Both the position numbers and the translations under genes were made by a program. Below are positions 15,538-25,313 of a DNA stretch of 64,000 nt, piece by piece (position 1 is the first letter of the stretch; each line of letters opens with the position of its first letter). The DNA comes from JABFXX01 sp036489755 (GTDB taxonomy: Bacteria > Myxococcota_A > Polyangia > Haliangiales > Haliangiaceae), in NCBI GenBank assembly GCA_036489755.1, contig DASXFD010000071.1, positions 17,059-81,058 on the forward strand, given 5' to 3'. Below the pieces are notes generated by a model. That model saw only the letters and a program-made list of their open reading frames with translations, had not been told where the DNA came from and searched no databases.

Positions 15538-17865
15538 GTGACCCGGCAGCTCCGGCCGTGGATCTGGCTGGGCATCGCGCTCGCGGTCGCCGCGGCGTTG
15601 TGGTTCGTGCCGCTGTTCGACGTGCTCGGATTCGAACAGGCGCTCGTGGTCGCCGGGCTCGCGTCGGTGGCCGGACTCGATCTCGGTGCGGCGCACGCTC
15701 GCTCGTTGCAGGATCCGGCGCGGCCCGTGCTGGAGCGCGCAGATCAGCCGACGCGTGCGCTCGGGCGCGGTCTCGCGGGCTCGATCGCGCGCACGCTGAT
15801 GATCGTGTTCGTGCCGCTCGCCGCGGGAGCCGTGCACGGCCTGTGGGCGCCGACCTGCGATTGGACGTTCGGCCTCGAAGCGTACGCGCTGATGCCGATC
15901 GCGAGCGGCGTGCTCGCGGCGGCGACCGGGCATCTGATCACCATCGTCGTCGGCAGGCGCGATCACGCGTCGTGGTTGCCGCATCGCTCGACGTGGCTGG
16001 CCGTCGTGCTGCCGATCGTCGTGCTCGCCGGTGCCGGTCTCGTGCGGTTCTACAACGAGCCGCCGGTGTTCACGTACAACGCGCTGATCGGCTACTTCCC
16101 CGGCAACATGTACGACGAGAACATCGCGCTCGGCGCGCCGCTCGTGTGGTCGCGCATCGAGCAGCTCGCGTGGGTGCTCGCGCTGGCGTGCGCGATCGCG
16201 TCGCGCCTCGACGTGCCGACGTATCGCGCGCGCTTGTACGCGCCTCGCCCGCAACGCGCGTTCGGGCTCGCCGCGGCGGCGGTCGCATTCGTGTGCATCG
16301 CGGGCCTCGTGCGCAGCGACGCCGGCTCGTTCGGCTACGCCGTCGACGCGAGCGATCTGCAGCGCGAGCTCGGCGGTCGCTACGAGACGCCGCACTTCAT
16401 CATCTATTACGCGCGCACGCCGGAGATCGAGCGCGACATCGCGCTGATCGCGGCCGATCACGAATTTCGCTACGCGCAGGTCGTCTCGCAGATCGGCGAA
16501 GCGCCGCCCGGCAAGCTGACGTCGTACTACTTCGCGGACACCGCGCAGAAAGCGCGCTGGTTCGGCGCGCGCAACGTCGAGATGGCCAAGCCGTGGCGGC
16601 ACGAGATCTATCTCGACCATCGGTCGTTCCCGCACTCGTCGTTGCGTCACGAGATCGCGCATGCGGTCGCCGCGAGCTTCGGCGATCCGATCTTCGGCGT
16701 CGCGCGGCGCGACGTCGTGCTGTTCAACCCGGGCATCATCGAAGGCCTCGCGGTCGCGCTCGACTGGCCCGGCGGCGACGTGCCGCTGACGCCGCACGAA
16801 GCGGTGCGCGCGCTCGAGCTCGAAGGCTTGCGGCCGTCGCTGCGCGAGGTGCTGTCGATCCAGTTCTTCGAGTTCTCGTCGGCGCGCGGCTACACGACGG
16901 CCGGCTCGTTCATGCGCTATCTGCTCGACACGTACGGCGCGCCGAAGCTGCGCGCGCTCTATCACAACGGCGGCGACTTCGAGGCCGCGTATGGCAAGTC
17001 GCTCGCCGATCTCGAGGTCGACTGGCGCGTGATGATCGACAAGATCGAGCTGCCGAAGTCGGTCGTCGAAGGCATGCGCGAGCACTTCCGCGGCGGCAGC
17101 GTGTTCAGCCGGCCGTGCCCGCATGCGATCGCGGCGCGCCGCGAGGCCGCGTTCGCCGAGCTCGGCCACGACCGCGAGCGCGCGCTCGTCTTGATCCGCG
17201 AGGCGTGCGCCGATTCGCCGGGCGAGCCGCGCAACCGGATCGATCTCGCCGGCGCGCTGGCCGTCGGCAACCCGCTCGAGCGCGCCGAGGCGGCCGGGAT
17301 CTTGACCGAGATCGCCGGCGACGACGGCGTCACCACGACGTTGCGCGCCGAGGCGTTCGAGAAGCTCGCGCGGCTGGCGTCGACCGACCGCGATCGGCTC
17401 GCGCTGATCGAAAAGGCCCGCGCGTTGCCGCTCGAGGAGCACCGCCAATACGACGCGGAAGCGTTCGCGCTCCAGCACGACGGGCCGGCCGGCGACGCGC
17501 TGCGCTCGTACTTCTTCAGCTCGACCGGCCCCGAGCCGATCGCCGATGCGCAGCACGCCGCCGACGTCGAGCCCGCGCTCGGCTTCGGCCACTACTTGCT
17601 CGGCCTGCAGCTCTACAACGGCGGCGACTATGCGGACGCCGCAGCCGAGCTCGACACCGCGCTCGCGCGCGGCCTGCCGGGCACGAACTTCGAGCGGTTC
17701 GCGGCGCGCCGGCTCGCGATCGCCGCGTATCGCGCGAGCGACAAGCCGCGGCTCGACCGCGCGATCACCGCGCTCGAGGTCGGCGCGGATCGCAGCGAGG
17801 TCGATCGGCTGCTCGCGAAGGACTGGCGGCAGCGCGAGAAGTTCGTCGCGACCGGCACGTTATAG
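15538..17865 (+). CDS. membrane-anchored metallopeptidase of the gluzincin type
   Basis: 775 residues from GTG 15538. The first 260 residues contain about six membrane helices. The outside part then carries H371-E-I-A-H375, and E402 in GIIEGLAVA supplies the third ligand, as in gluzincin (HExxH ... E) peptidases. The region from about 560 on is helical with TPR-like repeats (alternating Ala/Leu pairs; SFMRYLLDTYG just before it is still part of the peptidase domain). The fold suggests a peptidase at the outer face of the inner membrane; substrate unknown. Codon bias is strong throughout. Convergent with the next lipoprotein, six bases apart. Confidence 0.8.
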   Translation: MTRQLRPWIWLGIALAVAAALWFVPLFDVLGFEQALVVAGLASVAGLDLGAAHARSLQDPARPVLERADQPTRALGRGLAGSIARTLMIVFVPLAAGAVHGLWAPTCDWTFGLEAYALMPIASGVLAAATGHLITIVVGRRDHASWLPHRSTWLAVVLPIVVLAGAGLVRFYNEPPVFTYNALIGYFPGNMYDENIALGAPLVWSRIEQLAWVLALACAIASRLDVPTYRARLYAPRPQRAFGLAAAAVAFVCIAGLVRSDAGSFGYAVDASDLQRELGGRYETPHFIIYYARTPEIERDIALIAADHEFRYAQVVSQIGEAPPGKLTSYYFADTAQKARWFGARNVEMAKPWRHEIYLDHRSFPHSSLRHEIAHAVAASFGDPIFGVARRDVVLFNPGIIEGLAVALDWPGGDVPLTPHEAVRALELEGLRPSLREVLSIQFFEFSSARGYTTAGSFMRYLLDTYGAPKLRALYHNGGDFEAAYGKSLADLEVDWRVMIDKIELPKSVVEGMREHFRGGSVFSRPCPHAIAARREAAFAELGHDRERALVLIREACADSPGEPRNRIDLAGALAVGNPLERAEAAGILTEIAGDDGVTTTLRAEAFEKLARLASTDRDRLALIEKARALPLEEHRQYDAEAFALQHDGPAGDALRSYFFSSTGPEPIADAQHAADVEPALGFGHYLLGLQLYNGGDYADAAAELDTALARGLPGTNFERFAARRLAIAAYRASDKPRLDRAITALEVGADRSEVDRLLAKDWRQREKFVATGTL

Positions 17866-17871
17866 AAGCGC

Positions 17872-18240
17872 TTATGGGCTCGCCGCGGCCGCAGCGAGGT
17901 TGCAGCTGACGTAGTTGTCCGACGTCGGCCCGTTGTAGCTGCAGCTGGTCGTGCTCGTCGAGCTGAGGTTGAAGATGACGTGGCCTGGCGTCGTCGGCTC
18001 CGCAGGATCGTTCGACGCATTCGTCAGGTAGAGCGCCTGCGGACAGGCGTCGACCTTCGTGGGCGCGAGCTGAAACTCCTGCTGCGCGAGCGCGCGTCCG
18101 GGCTTGCCGCTGTCGGTCACGTACACGATGCATTGCGTGAACACCGAGCCGACGAACGGCGTTGGGTGCGGATCCGCGGGCGTCAGTGCCGGGCTCACGC
18201 CGCAGCCGCCAACTACGATCGCGATCACCAACCAGCGCAC
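17872..18240 (-). CDS. small lipoprotein
   Basis: 122 residues from GTG 18238-18240: a short signal peptide VRWLVIAIVVGGC with the lipobox VGGC, then a mature part with three Cys residues (in TQCIVYV, DACPQAL and TSCSYN) that may pair. The rest is strand-like. The much longer open frame upstream overlaps the next gene and is not used. No family recognised. It follows the 164-residue lipoprotein on the same strand after 14 bases, so the two are probably co-transcribed. Confidence 0.7.
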   Translation of the reverse strand: MRWLVIAIVVGGCGVSPALTPADPHPTPFVGSVFTQCIVYVTDSGKPGRALAQQEFQLAPTKVDACPQALYLTNASNDPAEPTTPGHVIFNLSSTSTTSCSYNGPTSDNYVSCNLAAAAASP

Positions 18241-18254
18241 GCGAGCACGATAGC

Positions 18255-18749
18255 TCACATACCCGACAGGAACAGCCAGCGATGGCCGTCCCACTCGAGC
18301 ACGAGCTCGTTCTGATCGCGCTTGTCGGGGCGCTCGGGCTTGCCCAGCGCGTCCGCGATCGTGAAGCTGGCGTCGATCAAGACGTCGACGGCGGCGCGGC
18401 AGCCCGGCTTGAGCTCCTTCGGGCACGTCTGGCGCACTTCCATGTAACGCATCGAGTAGCGGATGTCGCTCGCCTTGTTGAGCCGGGTCAACAGCACGTT
18501 GCGCAGGCCGTCGTAGCCGTAGTCGTCGGCGCCGGTCGGCGTACCCGAGTCTTCCCAGTACTGCTTGGCGGCCATGAGCATGAGGCCGTCGGCATCGCCG
18601 CGCTCGACGGCGAGTCGATATTGCTCGACGGCATCGAGCACCGACTTGTTCGCCTGCGAGAATGGGATGCGCGTGCCCTGCACGTACGTCACCTTGGCGG
18701 CGCATGCGGACGTGGCCGCGATCAGCACGAGCAACAGGAACCTGGTCAT
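18255..18749 (-). CDS. lipoprotein, unknown
   Basis: 164 residues from ATG 18747-18749: signal peptide MTRFLLLVLIAATSAC with Cys16 as the lipid-attached residue. The mature part has a helical segment (KSVLDAVEQYRLAVERGDA) resembling a single TPR-like hairpin and ends in a strand-rich domain with WDGHRWLFLSG, as in NTF2-like or small stress-related lipoproteins. Two Cys (QTCPKE, PGCRAA) are close together and may form a disulfide. Function unknown. Confidence 0.75.
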   Translation of the reverse strand: MTRFLLLVLIAATSACAAKVTYVQGTRIPFSQANKSVLDAVEQYRLAVERGDADGLMLMAAKQYWEDSGTPTGADDYGYDGLRNVLLTRLNKASDIRYSMRYMEVRQTCPKELKPGCRAAVDVLIDASFTIADALGKPERPDKRDQNELVLEWDGHRWLFLSGM

Positions 18750-18795
18750 TGTCTCGCGGCGTCGATTTGCAGAAACGAAGCCAGCGCGCCGGACG

Positions 18796-19773
18796 CTACA
18801 ACGACGCCGTAAGTTGGCCAAGTGCTGGACCACGCCATGCTTCACAGCGCGCCAGAAAGGCACGAAAGTCCTTGTCGGGGTTGTCGACCCTTGCCAAATA
18901 GACATCCGTGATGCGCGTCAGCGTGAACCGCGCCGCGGCCGCGCGAACTTCGATCGGCAACGCGGCGCGATCGGCCGGCGTCAGCGGGCGCACGCGGGTG
19001 TAGCCGCCGACCAGCGCGGCGGCGAGATCGAACCGCGGGAAGATCGTCCAGCACCAATCGTTGATGCAGACCGCGAGGTCGTAGACGAGGCTGCCGCCGG
19101 ACGCCTGCTCGAAGTCGAGGATCGCGCTGATCCGATCGGCATCCCACAGCACGTTGTCGCGGAACAAGTCGCCGTGGATCATGCCGTGCGTCGCGGCGCG
19201 ACGGGTCGCCGCGGCGTCGCGCGCGACCGCGAGCTCCTCGCGCAGGATTGCGATCGCGCGGGTCAGCGCCTTGTCGTCGACGCGCGCGCAGCGCTCGAAC
19301 CGCGTGACGAGGTGGTCCTGATCGTAGATGCTGCCGCGCCGCCACGCCGGCGGCAGCGCGAGCCCGGCAACGTGAAGCTCGGCGAGCGCGGCGCCGAATT
19401 GCTCGGCGTGCGCCGTCGTGACCGCCTCCGCCGCGATGTGCGATCCGTTGCGCCACGGAAACACGCTCGCCCACTTGCGGCCGGCGCTCGACACGATCGC
19501 CGCGTACGGCATCCCGGACTTGGCGAGCAACGGCGGCGGCGTGTGGACGCCGGCACTCGCGAGCGCGCTCACCAGCCGCGCTTCCCACGCGACGTCGACC
19601 TCGGCCTTGCCCTCGTTGATCCGCATGAAGTAGCGGTTGCCGGCGGCGGTGAGCTCGTAGTTCGAGTTGATCGTGCCCGCGGCGATCGAGCGGAACTCGG
19701 TCACCGCCCCGAGCTCGAACTCGGCGGCGAGCCCGACGAGCTCGGCTTCACCCAGCGCCGTGAACACTCCCAC
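18796..19773 (-). CDS. thrB: homoserine kinase, APH-fold type (ThrB)
   Basis: 325 residues starting MGVFT, the typical start of this family. It carries the aminoglycoside-phosphotransferase-like fold: N-lobe with SIAAGTINSNY (29-39), then the catalytic loop H200-G-D202-L-F-R-D-N207 and the metal-binding DFE at 220. The enzyme phosphorylates L-homoserine with ATP in threonine synthesis. Length fits the Pseudomonas/Agrobacterium-type ThrB, which is unrelated to the GHMP type of E. coli. No other threonine gene is adjacent. Divergent from the sigma factor gene, 37 bases apart. Related sugar or choline kinases are less likely because of the start and loop. Confidence 0.9.
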   Translation of the reverse strand: MGVFTALGEAELVGLAAEFELGAVTEFRSIAAGTINSNYELTAAGNRYFMRINEGKAEVDVAWEARLVSALASAGVHTPPPLLAKSGMPYAAIVSSAGRKWASVFPWRNGSHIAAEAVTTAHAEQFGAALAELHVAGLALPPAWRRGSIYDQDHLVTRFERCARVDDKALTRAIAILREELAVARDAAATRRAATHGMIHGDLFRDNVLWDADRISAILDFEQASGGSLVYDLAVCINDWCWTIFPRFDLAAALVGGYTRVRPLTPADRAALPIEVRAAAARFTLTRITDVYLARVDNPDKDFRAFLARCEAWRGPALGQLTASL

Positions 19774-19810
19774 GCGCGAGAACCTAACACGGTCGTGCTA
19801 GCTTCGCCTC

Positions 19811-20506
19811 GTGGAGTCTAGCGAGCGGGCGCGGCTGGTCGAGCGCCACCTCGACGTCGCGCGCCGCGCGGCGACGATGATCTATCCGCGTGTGCGCGAT
19901 CACGTCGAGCTCGACGAGCTGATCGCGATGGCGAATGCAGGCCTCGCAGAGGCGGCCGCCCGCTACGAGCCCGACCGCGGCGCCGCGTTCACGACGTTCG
20001 CGTGGTACCGCGTGCACGGCGCGATCCTCGACGGGCTGCGCCGGTCGTCGAACCTGCCGCGGCGCGTGTGGGCCAAGCTCGTCGCGCTGCGTGCCGCGAA
20101 CGATTACTTGGAGCATCGCGCCGAGCGCGAAGCCGGCGCCGCGAAGGCCGGCGCACCATCGGTGTCGCGCACCGACGCGCTCGCTCAGGTGAAGTCCGCA
20201 CTGTCCGCGATCCGGACGATGTACGTGACGTCGCTCGAGGCACTTCAGGACGCGGGCTTCGATCGCTGCGACGATCGGCCCGGCGCCGACGCGCAGCTCG
20301 ATCGCAGCCGACTCGGCGGCAAGCTGCGCGCAGCGCTCGACGCATTGCCCGAAAAAGAGCGCGCGCTGATGACGAAGCACTACTGGGAGGGCAAGAACCT
20401 CCTCGAGGCCGGCGCCGAGCTCGGGATCTCGAAGTCGTGGGCGAGCCGGCTGCACGCGCAGGCGGTCGAGCGATTGCGCGCGATAGTCGACGAGCCCGAC
20501 GGTTAG
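19811..20506 (+). CDS. RNA polymerase sigma factor, FliA/WhiG-like
   Basis: 231 residues from GTG 19811. Region 2 is clear: RLVERHLDVARR, DELIAMANAGLAEAAARY (the 2.1-2.2 core), then FTTFAWYRVHGAILDGLRR (2.3-2.4). Region 3 is short. Region 4 has ALDALPEKERALMTKHYWEG and the helix-turn-helix GAELGISKSWASRLHAQAVERL. The layout matches sigma-28/WhiG-type group 3 factors rather than ECF factors. No anti-sigma gene is next to it and no flagellar gene is in the window, so its regulon is open. Its TAG stop overlaps the convergent lipoprotein stop by four bases. Confidence 0.92.
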   Translation: MESSERARLVERHLDVARRAATMIYPRVRDHVELDELIAMANAGLAEAAARYEPDRGAAFTTFAWYRVHGAILDGLRRSSNLPRRVWAKLVALRAANDYLEHRAEREAGAAKAGAPSVSRTDALAQVKSALSAIRTMYVTSLEALQDAGFDRCDDRPGADAQLDRSRLGGKLRAALDALPEKERALMTKHYWEGKNLLEAGAELGISKSWASRLHAQAVERLRAIVDEPDG

Positions 20507-20907
20507 GGGCTCGTGAAGAACGGGACGCTCTCGTACGTCGAGCAGTGACTGACGGCGAGCGTGTAGCGCGTGCTCGCGGCGAGCTCGAAGTGATACGTGT
20601 CGCGGTTCGACCAGGTCCCTGCATCGGCGGGATACAGCTGGGTGCTCGCGGTCGTCGGCTCGTATAGATCGCCGAAGTCGTCGGTGATCGTCACCGAGAT
20701 CGATTGCCACAGGTCGGACTCGTCGACGAGCACGTCGAGGGACTTGTCGTAGTGCTCGCCCGCGAGCGGCGCGGCGATCGCGAGCTCGCCGGGCTCGCAT
20801 TGCCCCGCATCGAGATCCTGGTTGTTCGAGGGCGGTTGCACCACGTCGTCGTCCGGCAAGGGACGACACGCGCCGAGCAAGAACGCGATCGCAGCGAAGC
20901 GAAGCAT
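20503..20907 (-). CDS. small lipoprotein
   Basis: 134 residues from ATG 20905-20907: signal peptide MLRFAAIAFLLGAC with lipobox LGAC (Cys14), followed by an acidic Pro/Asn/Asp linker. The mature domain is strand-rich with two Cys (AGQCEPG and VSHCSTY) and an S/T-rich end. An in-frame upstream extension lacks signal features. No family recognised; it resembles the other small surface lipoproteins of the window. Confidence 0.7.
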   Translation of the reverse strand: MLRFAAIAFLLGACRPLPDDDVVQPPSNNQDLDAGQCEPGELAIAAPLAGEHYDKSLDVLVDESDLWQSISVTITDDFGDLYEPTTASTQLYPADAGTWSNRDTYHFELAASTRYTLAVSHCSTYESVPFFTSP

Positions 20908-21015
20908 GCGCCGGCCTAGTTCAGCCGGCGTGCCAGCACGAGCGGTCGCGCACTTGCGTCGCGTCGCCAGCAGAAACCGCGACACGCGTGCCGCGATTTC
21001 GGCCCCGAACGCCGA

Positions 21016-22146
<1,131 letters not shown>

Positions 22147-22211
22147 CGCGCGGACTAGACCATATCCGCCGAAAACTTGCCGCCGCGATCTGACGGTGTG
22201 AGGGTGGGCAC

Positions 22212-22424
22212 GTGCCGAGAAGCGAGGGCGAGACGCTCTTTAGCAGCAGCTATCAGCCCGACCCGCGCAACGCGCGTGATGTCCTCGCGTTCGTGCTCAC
22301 GCCGCCGCGTGCGTTCGTGCACGGTGACGACGAGCTCGAGGCGGTCACCGAGCTACTCACCTCGGCGAAGGCCGAAGCGATCAAGCGTTGGTACTCGCTG
22401 CGTAGCGAAGCGATCTCGAGCTAA
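22212..22424 (+). CDS. small hypothetical protein
   Basis: 70 residues from GTG 22212. The codon pattern is mostly GC-ended, and residues 10-60 alternate as helices (SYQPDPRNARDVLAFVLT; ELEAVTELLTSAKAEAIKRWY). It stops with TAA sharing four bases with the convergent tail-tube-like gene, and both stops lie inside a perfect 8-bp hairpin, which supports it as a real gene. No family recognised. Confidence 0.5.
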   Translation: MPRSEGETLFSSSYQPDPRNARDVLAFVLTPPRAFVHGDDELEAVTELLTSAKAEAIKRWYSLRSEAISS

Positions 22425-22433
22425 GCGAGATCG
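22411..22433. terminator. bidirectional hairpin spanning two overlapping stop codons
   Basis: CGATCTCG - AGCTAAG - CGAGATCG: a perfect 8-bp stem with a 7-base loop. The loop holds the shared CTAA of the two convergent genes (TAA on plus, TAG on minus). No U-tract follows on either side, so termination may be weak or the stem may mainly stabilise both mRNAs. Confidence 0.5.
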
Positions 22434-23359
22434 CCGAGCCCGATCGTACCGTACGAGAAGCCGAGCATCTCGCAGTAGAGATCGACCTTCACCTGCTTGA
22501 TCTCTTCGCTGCTCGCGTCGGAGCGATCGGGCGTGACTGCGAGAATGTCGCTGTCGCGGAACGAGACCTCGCAGAGCCGGGTCCCGCCGCTGTCGAGCAC
22601 CTCGATCGAGCCGCTGAGCTTGCCGGTCGGCATGCCGCTGCCGGCCGCATCCATCGCGCGCTTGTAGAACGGGCCCGCATCCGCCTCGGGCAGATAGAAC
22701 GAGATCGTCGGCCGATCGATGAAGCTCGCGATCTTGAACGGCGCACGAAACCCGCCGACGTGGTGCTCGATCACGTTCTGTTTCACCGTGAACGAATCGA
22801 CCTTGCTGACGCGCGTGCAGTCGTAGCCGTCGAGCGTGAAGCGGAAGTTGCACGACGCCCACAGCTTCTGCGTGGGCATGCCTTCGTTCTGTTTGAGTCT
22901 CTGGCCGCTGCCGACCTTGAAGTCGATGTGCTCGACCGCGACGCCGACGCTCATGTACGCGGCGCTCTTGTCGGCCGCGTCGAGCTTCGGGAAGCTGACT
23001 TCCTTGATGATCGCGCCGCTGAACGTGCGCCGCGCGCGCTCGGTGTACGTGAAGTCGGCCGCGATGATCGAGCCGGAGCGCGTGTCCGGCTGTCCCGTGA
23101 AGAACCGCGAGACCCAGTCGTAGAACGGCACCGACATCGCCATCCCGACCTGAAGCTTCAGGTCGTCGTACTTCGGCTTGCCGAGCTGCCGAAACTGACC
23201 GTGCATTCCGCCGGTCTGGTACGTGATGACGTCGGCTTTGAGACCGCCGCCCTCGATCGAGCGAAACAGCCCGACGTTGCCGCCGGTGTCGAGCTCGAGC
23301 GCGAAATGCGCGGCGACGTAGGCACGGTTGTTCGCGAATGCGAGTGGCGGAGCAGGCAT
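22421..23359 (-). CDS. phage/contractile-injection tail-tube-like protein (gp19 family)
   Basis: 312 residues. The N-terminal part matches the T4 gp19-like tube fold: YVAAHFALELDTGGNVGLFRSIEG, then a GGLKADVITYQTGG strand, KPKYDDLKLQVGMAMSVPFYDWVSRFF near 60-87. The second half repeats the same theme (VKQNVIEHHVGGFRAPFKIASF...FYKRAMDAAGS), so this is probably a double-domain tube-like protein. Such proteins form the inner tube of phage tails and extracellular contractile injection systems. No sheath, baseplate or ATPase gene is nearby, so it is an orphan here. Its ATG overlaps head to head with an alternative start of the next gene (CATG). Confidence 0.72.
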   Translation of the reverse strand: MPAPPLAFANNRAYVAAHFALELDTGGNVGLFRSIEGGGLKADVITYQTGGMHGQFRQLGKPKYDDLKLQVGMAMSVPFYDWVSRFFTGQPDTRSGSIIAADFTYTERARRTFSGAIIKEVSFPKLDAADKSAAYMSVGVAVEHIDFKVGSGQRLKQNEGMPTQKLWASCNFRFTLDGYDCTRVSKVDSFTVKQNVIEHHVGGFRAPFKIASFIDRPTISFYLPEADAGPFYKRAMDAAGSGMPTGKLSGSIEVLDSGGTRLCEVSFRDSDILAVTPDRSDASSEEIKQVKVDLYCEMLGFSYGTIGLGDLA

Positions 23360-23423
23360 GGACCCTCGACGAGTGTATCAATGCTACGGTCATCCGTCGG
23401 TTGCCCTTCCTTGGAAACCGCTC

Positions 23424-24080
23424 GTGCCCGATCCCACCTCGCCAGCGATAACCAACAGACTTTCCACGACGTTTCCGCCGCCGTGGGGGTTTTTGAAGGG
23501 GCTTTGTGTAGGCGCGGTCATCGAAGTACCTGGTTTAGCAGCGGGTGTGTGGCTCCTGGGCCGGCTGGGCGCGAGTAATCCAGCGGCTGGGTTCATGCAC
23601 GTCATACGGTTGACCGCGGTGTTTGCGGGCATCGCGGCGGTGCTGACCGCGGCCGGGATCGGCCGAGTGGCCGCGTACGCGTCCGTCGATGCCACCGGCG
23701 GCCGCCGTCACGCCGCGTGGGTCGCGGCGCGCACGCATGCGGTCGCGAGCATCGCGTTGCTCGTGATCGCCGCGATTCCGGAAGGCCACCTGCCCGCCCA
23801 TCACGCGCGCTGGCTCGTCATGCTCCCGGTCGGCGCGCTGGTCGGCGCGACGTGCGGGCTCGCGATCGGCGTCGTGTGCGGCGGCGCCGCGCCGATCAAC
23901 ATCCTCGACATGCTCGCGCTCGCGCGCACGCCGACCGCCAAGCTGCGGCACCTGCTCGATCCCGAAGACCTCGTGCGCATCGCGTCGCTCGTGCGCTCGC
24001 GAACCACGCAGGTGTTCCACACGATGTTCGATCCGGCCGAGCGTCCGCCCGACGATCGCAAACCGCCGAAGGCCGACTGA
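23424..24080 (+). CDS. multi-pass membrane protein
   Basis: 218 residues from GTG 23424, preferred because the next upstream in-frame ATG (23358) would lie on top of the divergent start and leave no promoter. Helices at about 20-42, 55-78, 95-115 and 125-150 are clear. The C-terminal 60 residues are cytoplasmic and charged, with a KLRHLLDPEDLVRIASLV helix. No catalytic motif is visible. It is followed after three bases by the M50-type peptidase, so the two form an operon and may work together at the membrane. Confidence 0.7.
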   Translation: MPDPTSPAITNRLSTTFPPPWGFLKGLCVGAVIEVPGLAAGVWLLGRLGASNPAAGFMHVIRLTAVFAGIAAVLTAAGIGRVAAYASVDATGGRRHAAWVAARTHAVASIALLVIAAIPEGHLPAHHARWLVMLPVGALVGATCGLAIGVVCGGAAPINILDMLALARTPTAKLRHLLDPEDLVRIASLVRSRTTQVFHTMFDPAERPPDDRKPPKAD

Positions 24081-24083
24081 CGC

Positions 24084-24848
24084 GTGCGCGATCCGATCGG
24101 GCGCACGGAGCTTCGCACGCTCGCCGTGGCGCTGCTCGCGTCGCTCGTGCTGTGGAACCTGCCGTACGGCGGCATCGCGCTCTACCCGTTCAAGCTGCTC
24201 GCGACGTGGCTACACGAGATGTCGCACGCGCTCGTCATGCTGATCACCGGCGCCGGGCTCAAGCACGTGCTGATCTATCGCGACACCAGCGGCCAGTCGC
24301 TGCAGGTCTGGGCGATCAGCGACGTCGGCACCGCCGCGATCGCCGCCGCCGGCTACATGGGCACGCCGCTGTGGGGTGCGCTGCTGTTGGTCGCGACGCC
24401 AACACCGCACGCCGCACGCCGCGCGTTGCTCGGGCTCGCGGCGATCATGGCGATCACGGCATTCACCGCCGTGCAGCCGACGCCCGAGGGCGACTCGTTC
24501 GGCGTGTACGCGACGCTCGGCATCGCGGCGGCGCTCGCCGCGTGCGCGCTCGTCGTGCCCGGGCGCTGGCGCGTGCTCGCCGCACACTTCATCGCGGCGC
24601 AGGCGTGCATCAACGCGCTGCTCGACATCCGCGTGCTGTTGCGGCCGATGCAGGTCGTCAACGGCATCGTGTCGGGCCACTCCGACGCGCACGCGATGGC
24701 GCTCGCGACGTTCGGACAGGCGCCGCCGTGGGCGATCTGGTTCTGGGCGGTCGTGTGGCTCGCGTGGTCGCTCGCCGTGCTGTTCGTCGCGCTGAAGCTC
24801 GTCAGTCGCGGCGTGCGTGAGGATCGCGTGAAGCAACCGCACGAGTAG
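24084..24848 (+). CDS. M50B family membrane zinc metallopeptidase
   Basis: 254 residues from GTG 24084. Helix 2 contains H44-E45-M-S-H48 (HEMSHA), the zinc motif of peptidase family M50B, followed by the small G-rich second helix TGAGLKH and a GTAAIAAAGYMGTPLWG segment that forms the conserved loop. There are about six membrane helices. Bacterial M50B proteins act as intramembrane proteases or have unclear roles. The family is distinct from RseP (no PDZ). It follows the multi-pass membrane protein in the same operon. Confidence 0.88.
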   Translation: MRDPIGRTELRTLAVALLASLVLWNLPYGGIALYPFKLLATWLHEMSHALVMLITGAGLKHVLIYRDTSGQSLQVWAISDVGTAAIAAAGYMGTPLWGALLLVATPTPHAARRALLGLAAIMAITAFTAVQPTPEGDSFGVYATLGIAAALAACALVVPGRWRVLAAHFIAAQACINALLDIRVLLRPMQVVNGIVSGHSDAHAMALATFGQAPPWAIWFWAVVWLAWSLAVLFVALKLVSRGVREDRVKQPHE

Positions 24849-24872
24849 CGCTCTGCGTCCGAACATGATCGC

Positions 24873-25313
24873 GTGTGGCGCCTCGTACTCTTGGTCGGAA
24901 CGCTTGGCTGCGGCTCGGATCGCGCGGCGACGACGGACGCACCAGCCACGTCGTCGGAGGTGGTCGTCACGAAGCAGCTGGCCGGCGCCCCGTCCGGCAG
25001 CAGCAGCTGCCTTCCGGCGTCGATCGATCCGCGTGACGTCGACCCGAACGATCCAGGCGTACAAGCCGACTGCACGGTGACCGACATCGAGAACCTCGGG
25101 TCGTCGGACGAAACGCAGCAACTGGTTCCGGACTGCACGATGTCCGATCCGGCGACCGTATCGCCGGCGAGCCCGACGCCATGCTGGTGGACCGACGACA
25201 ACGCGACCTCGTGTCCCGACGCGCCGAATCTCGAGCTCGAGCTCGTTGTGGGTGCGACCTCGATTCCACCCGACACGACGACCGTGATCGACTGCGTATG
25301 GGTCGGGGCATGA
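24873..25313 (+). CDS. small lipoprotein
   Basis: 146 residues from GTG 24873: signal sequence VWRLVLLVGTLGC with lipobox TLGC, then a Thr/Ala/Pro linker and a mature part with several Cys (SSCLPAS, ADCTVTD, PDCTMS, TPCWW, TSCPDA, IDCVW), so extensive disulfide pairing is likely. No known domain. Its TGA stop overlaps the next start as ATGA, so it is translationally coupled to a second Cys-rich lipoprotein. Confidence 0.7.
   Translation: MWRLVLLVGTLGCGSDRAATTDAPATSSEVVVTKQLAGAPSGSSSCLPASIDPRDVDPNDPGVQADCTVTDIENLGSSDETQQLVPDCTMSDPATVSPASPTPCWWTDDNATSCPDAPNLELELVVGATSIPPDTTTVIDCVWVGA

Noticed and set aside
15517..17592. A 691-codon minus-strand open frame
   Set aside because: It is antisense to the HExxH metallopeptidase gene, which has clear motifs. 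The translated sequence is Arg/Glu-rich and without domains.
19774..19810. A leader or riboswitch in front of thrB
   Set aside because: Only 37 bases separate thrB and the divergent sigma gene, too little for a riboswitch or attenuator.
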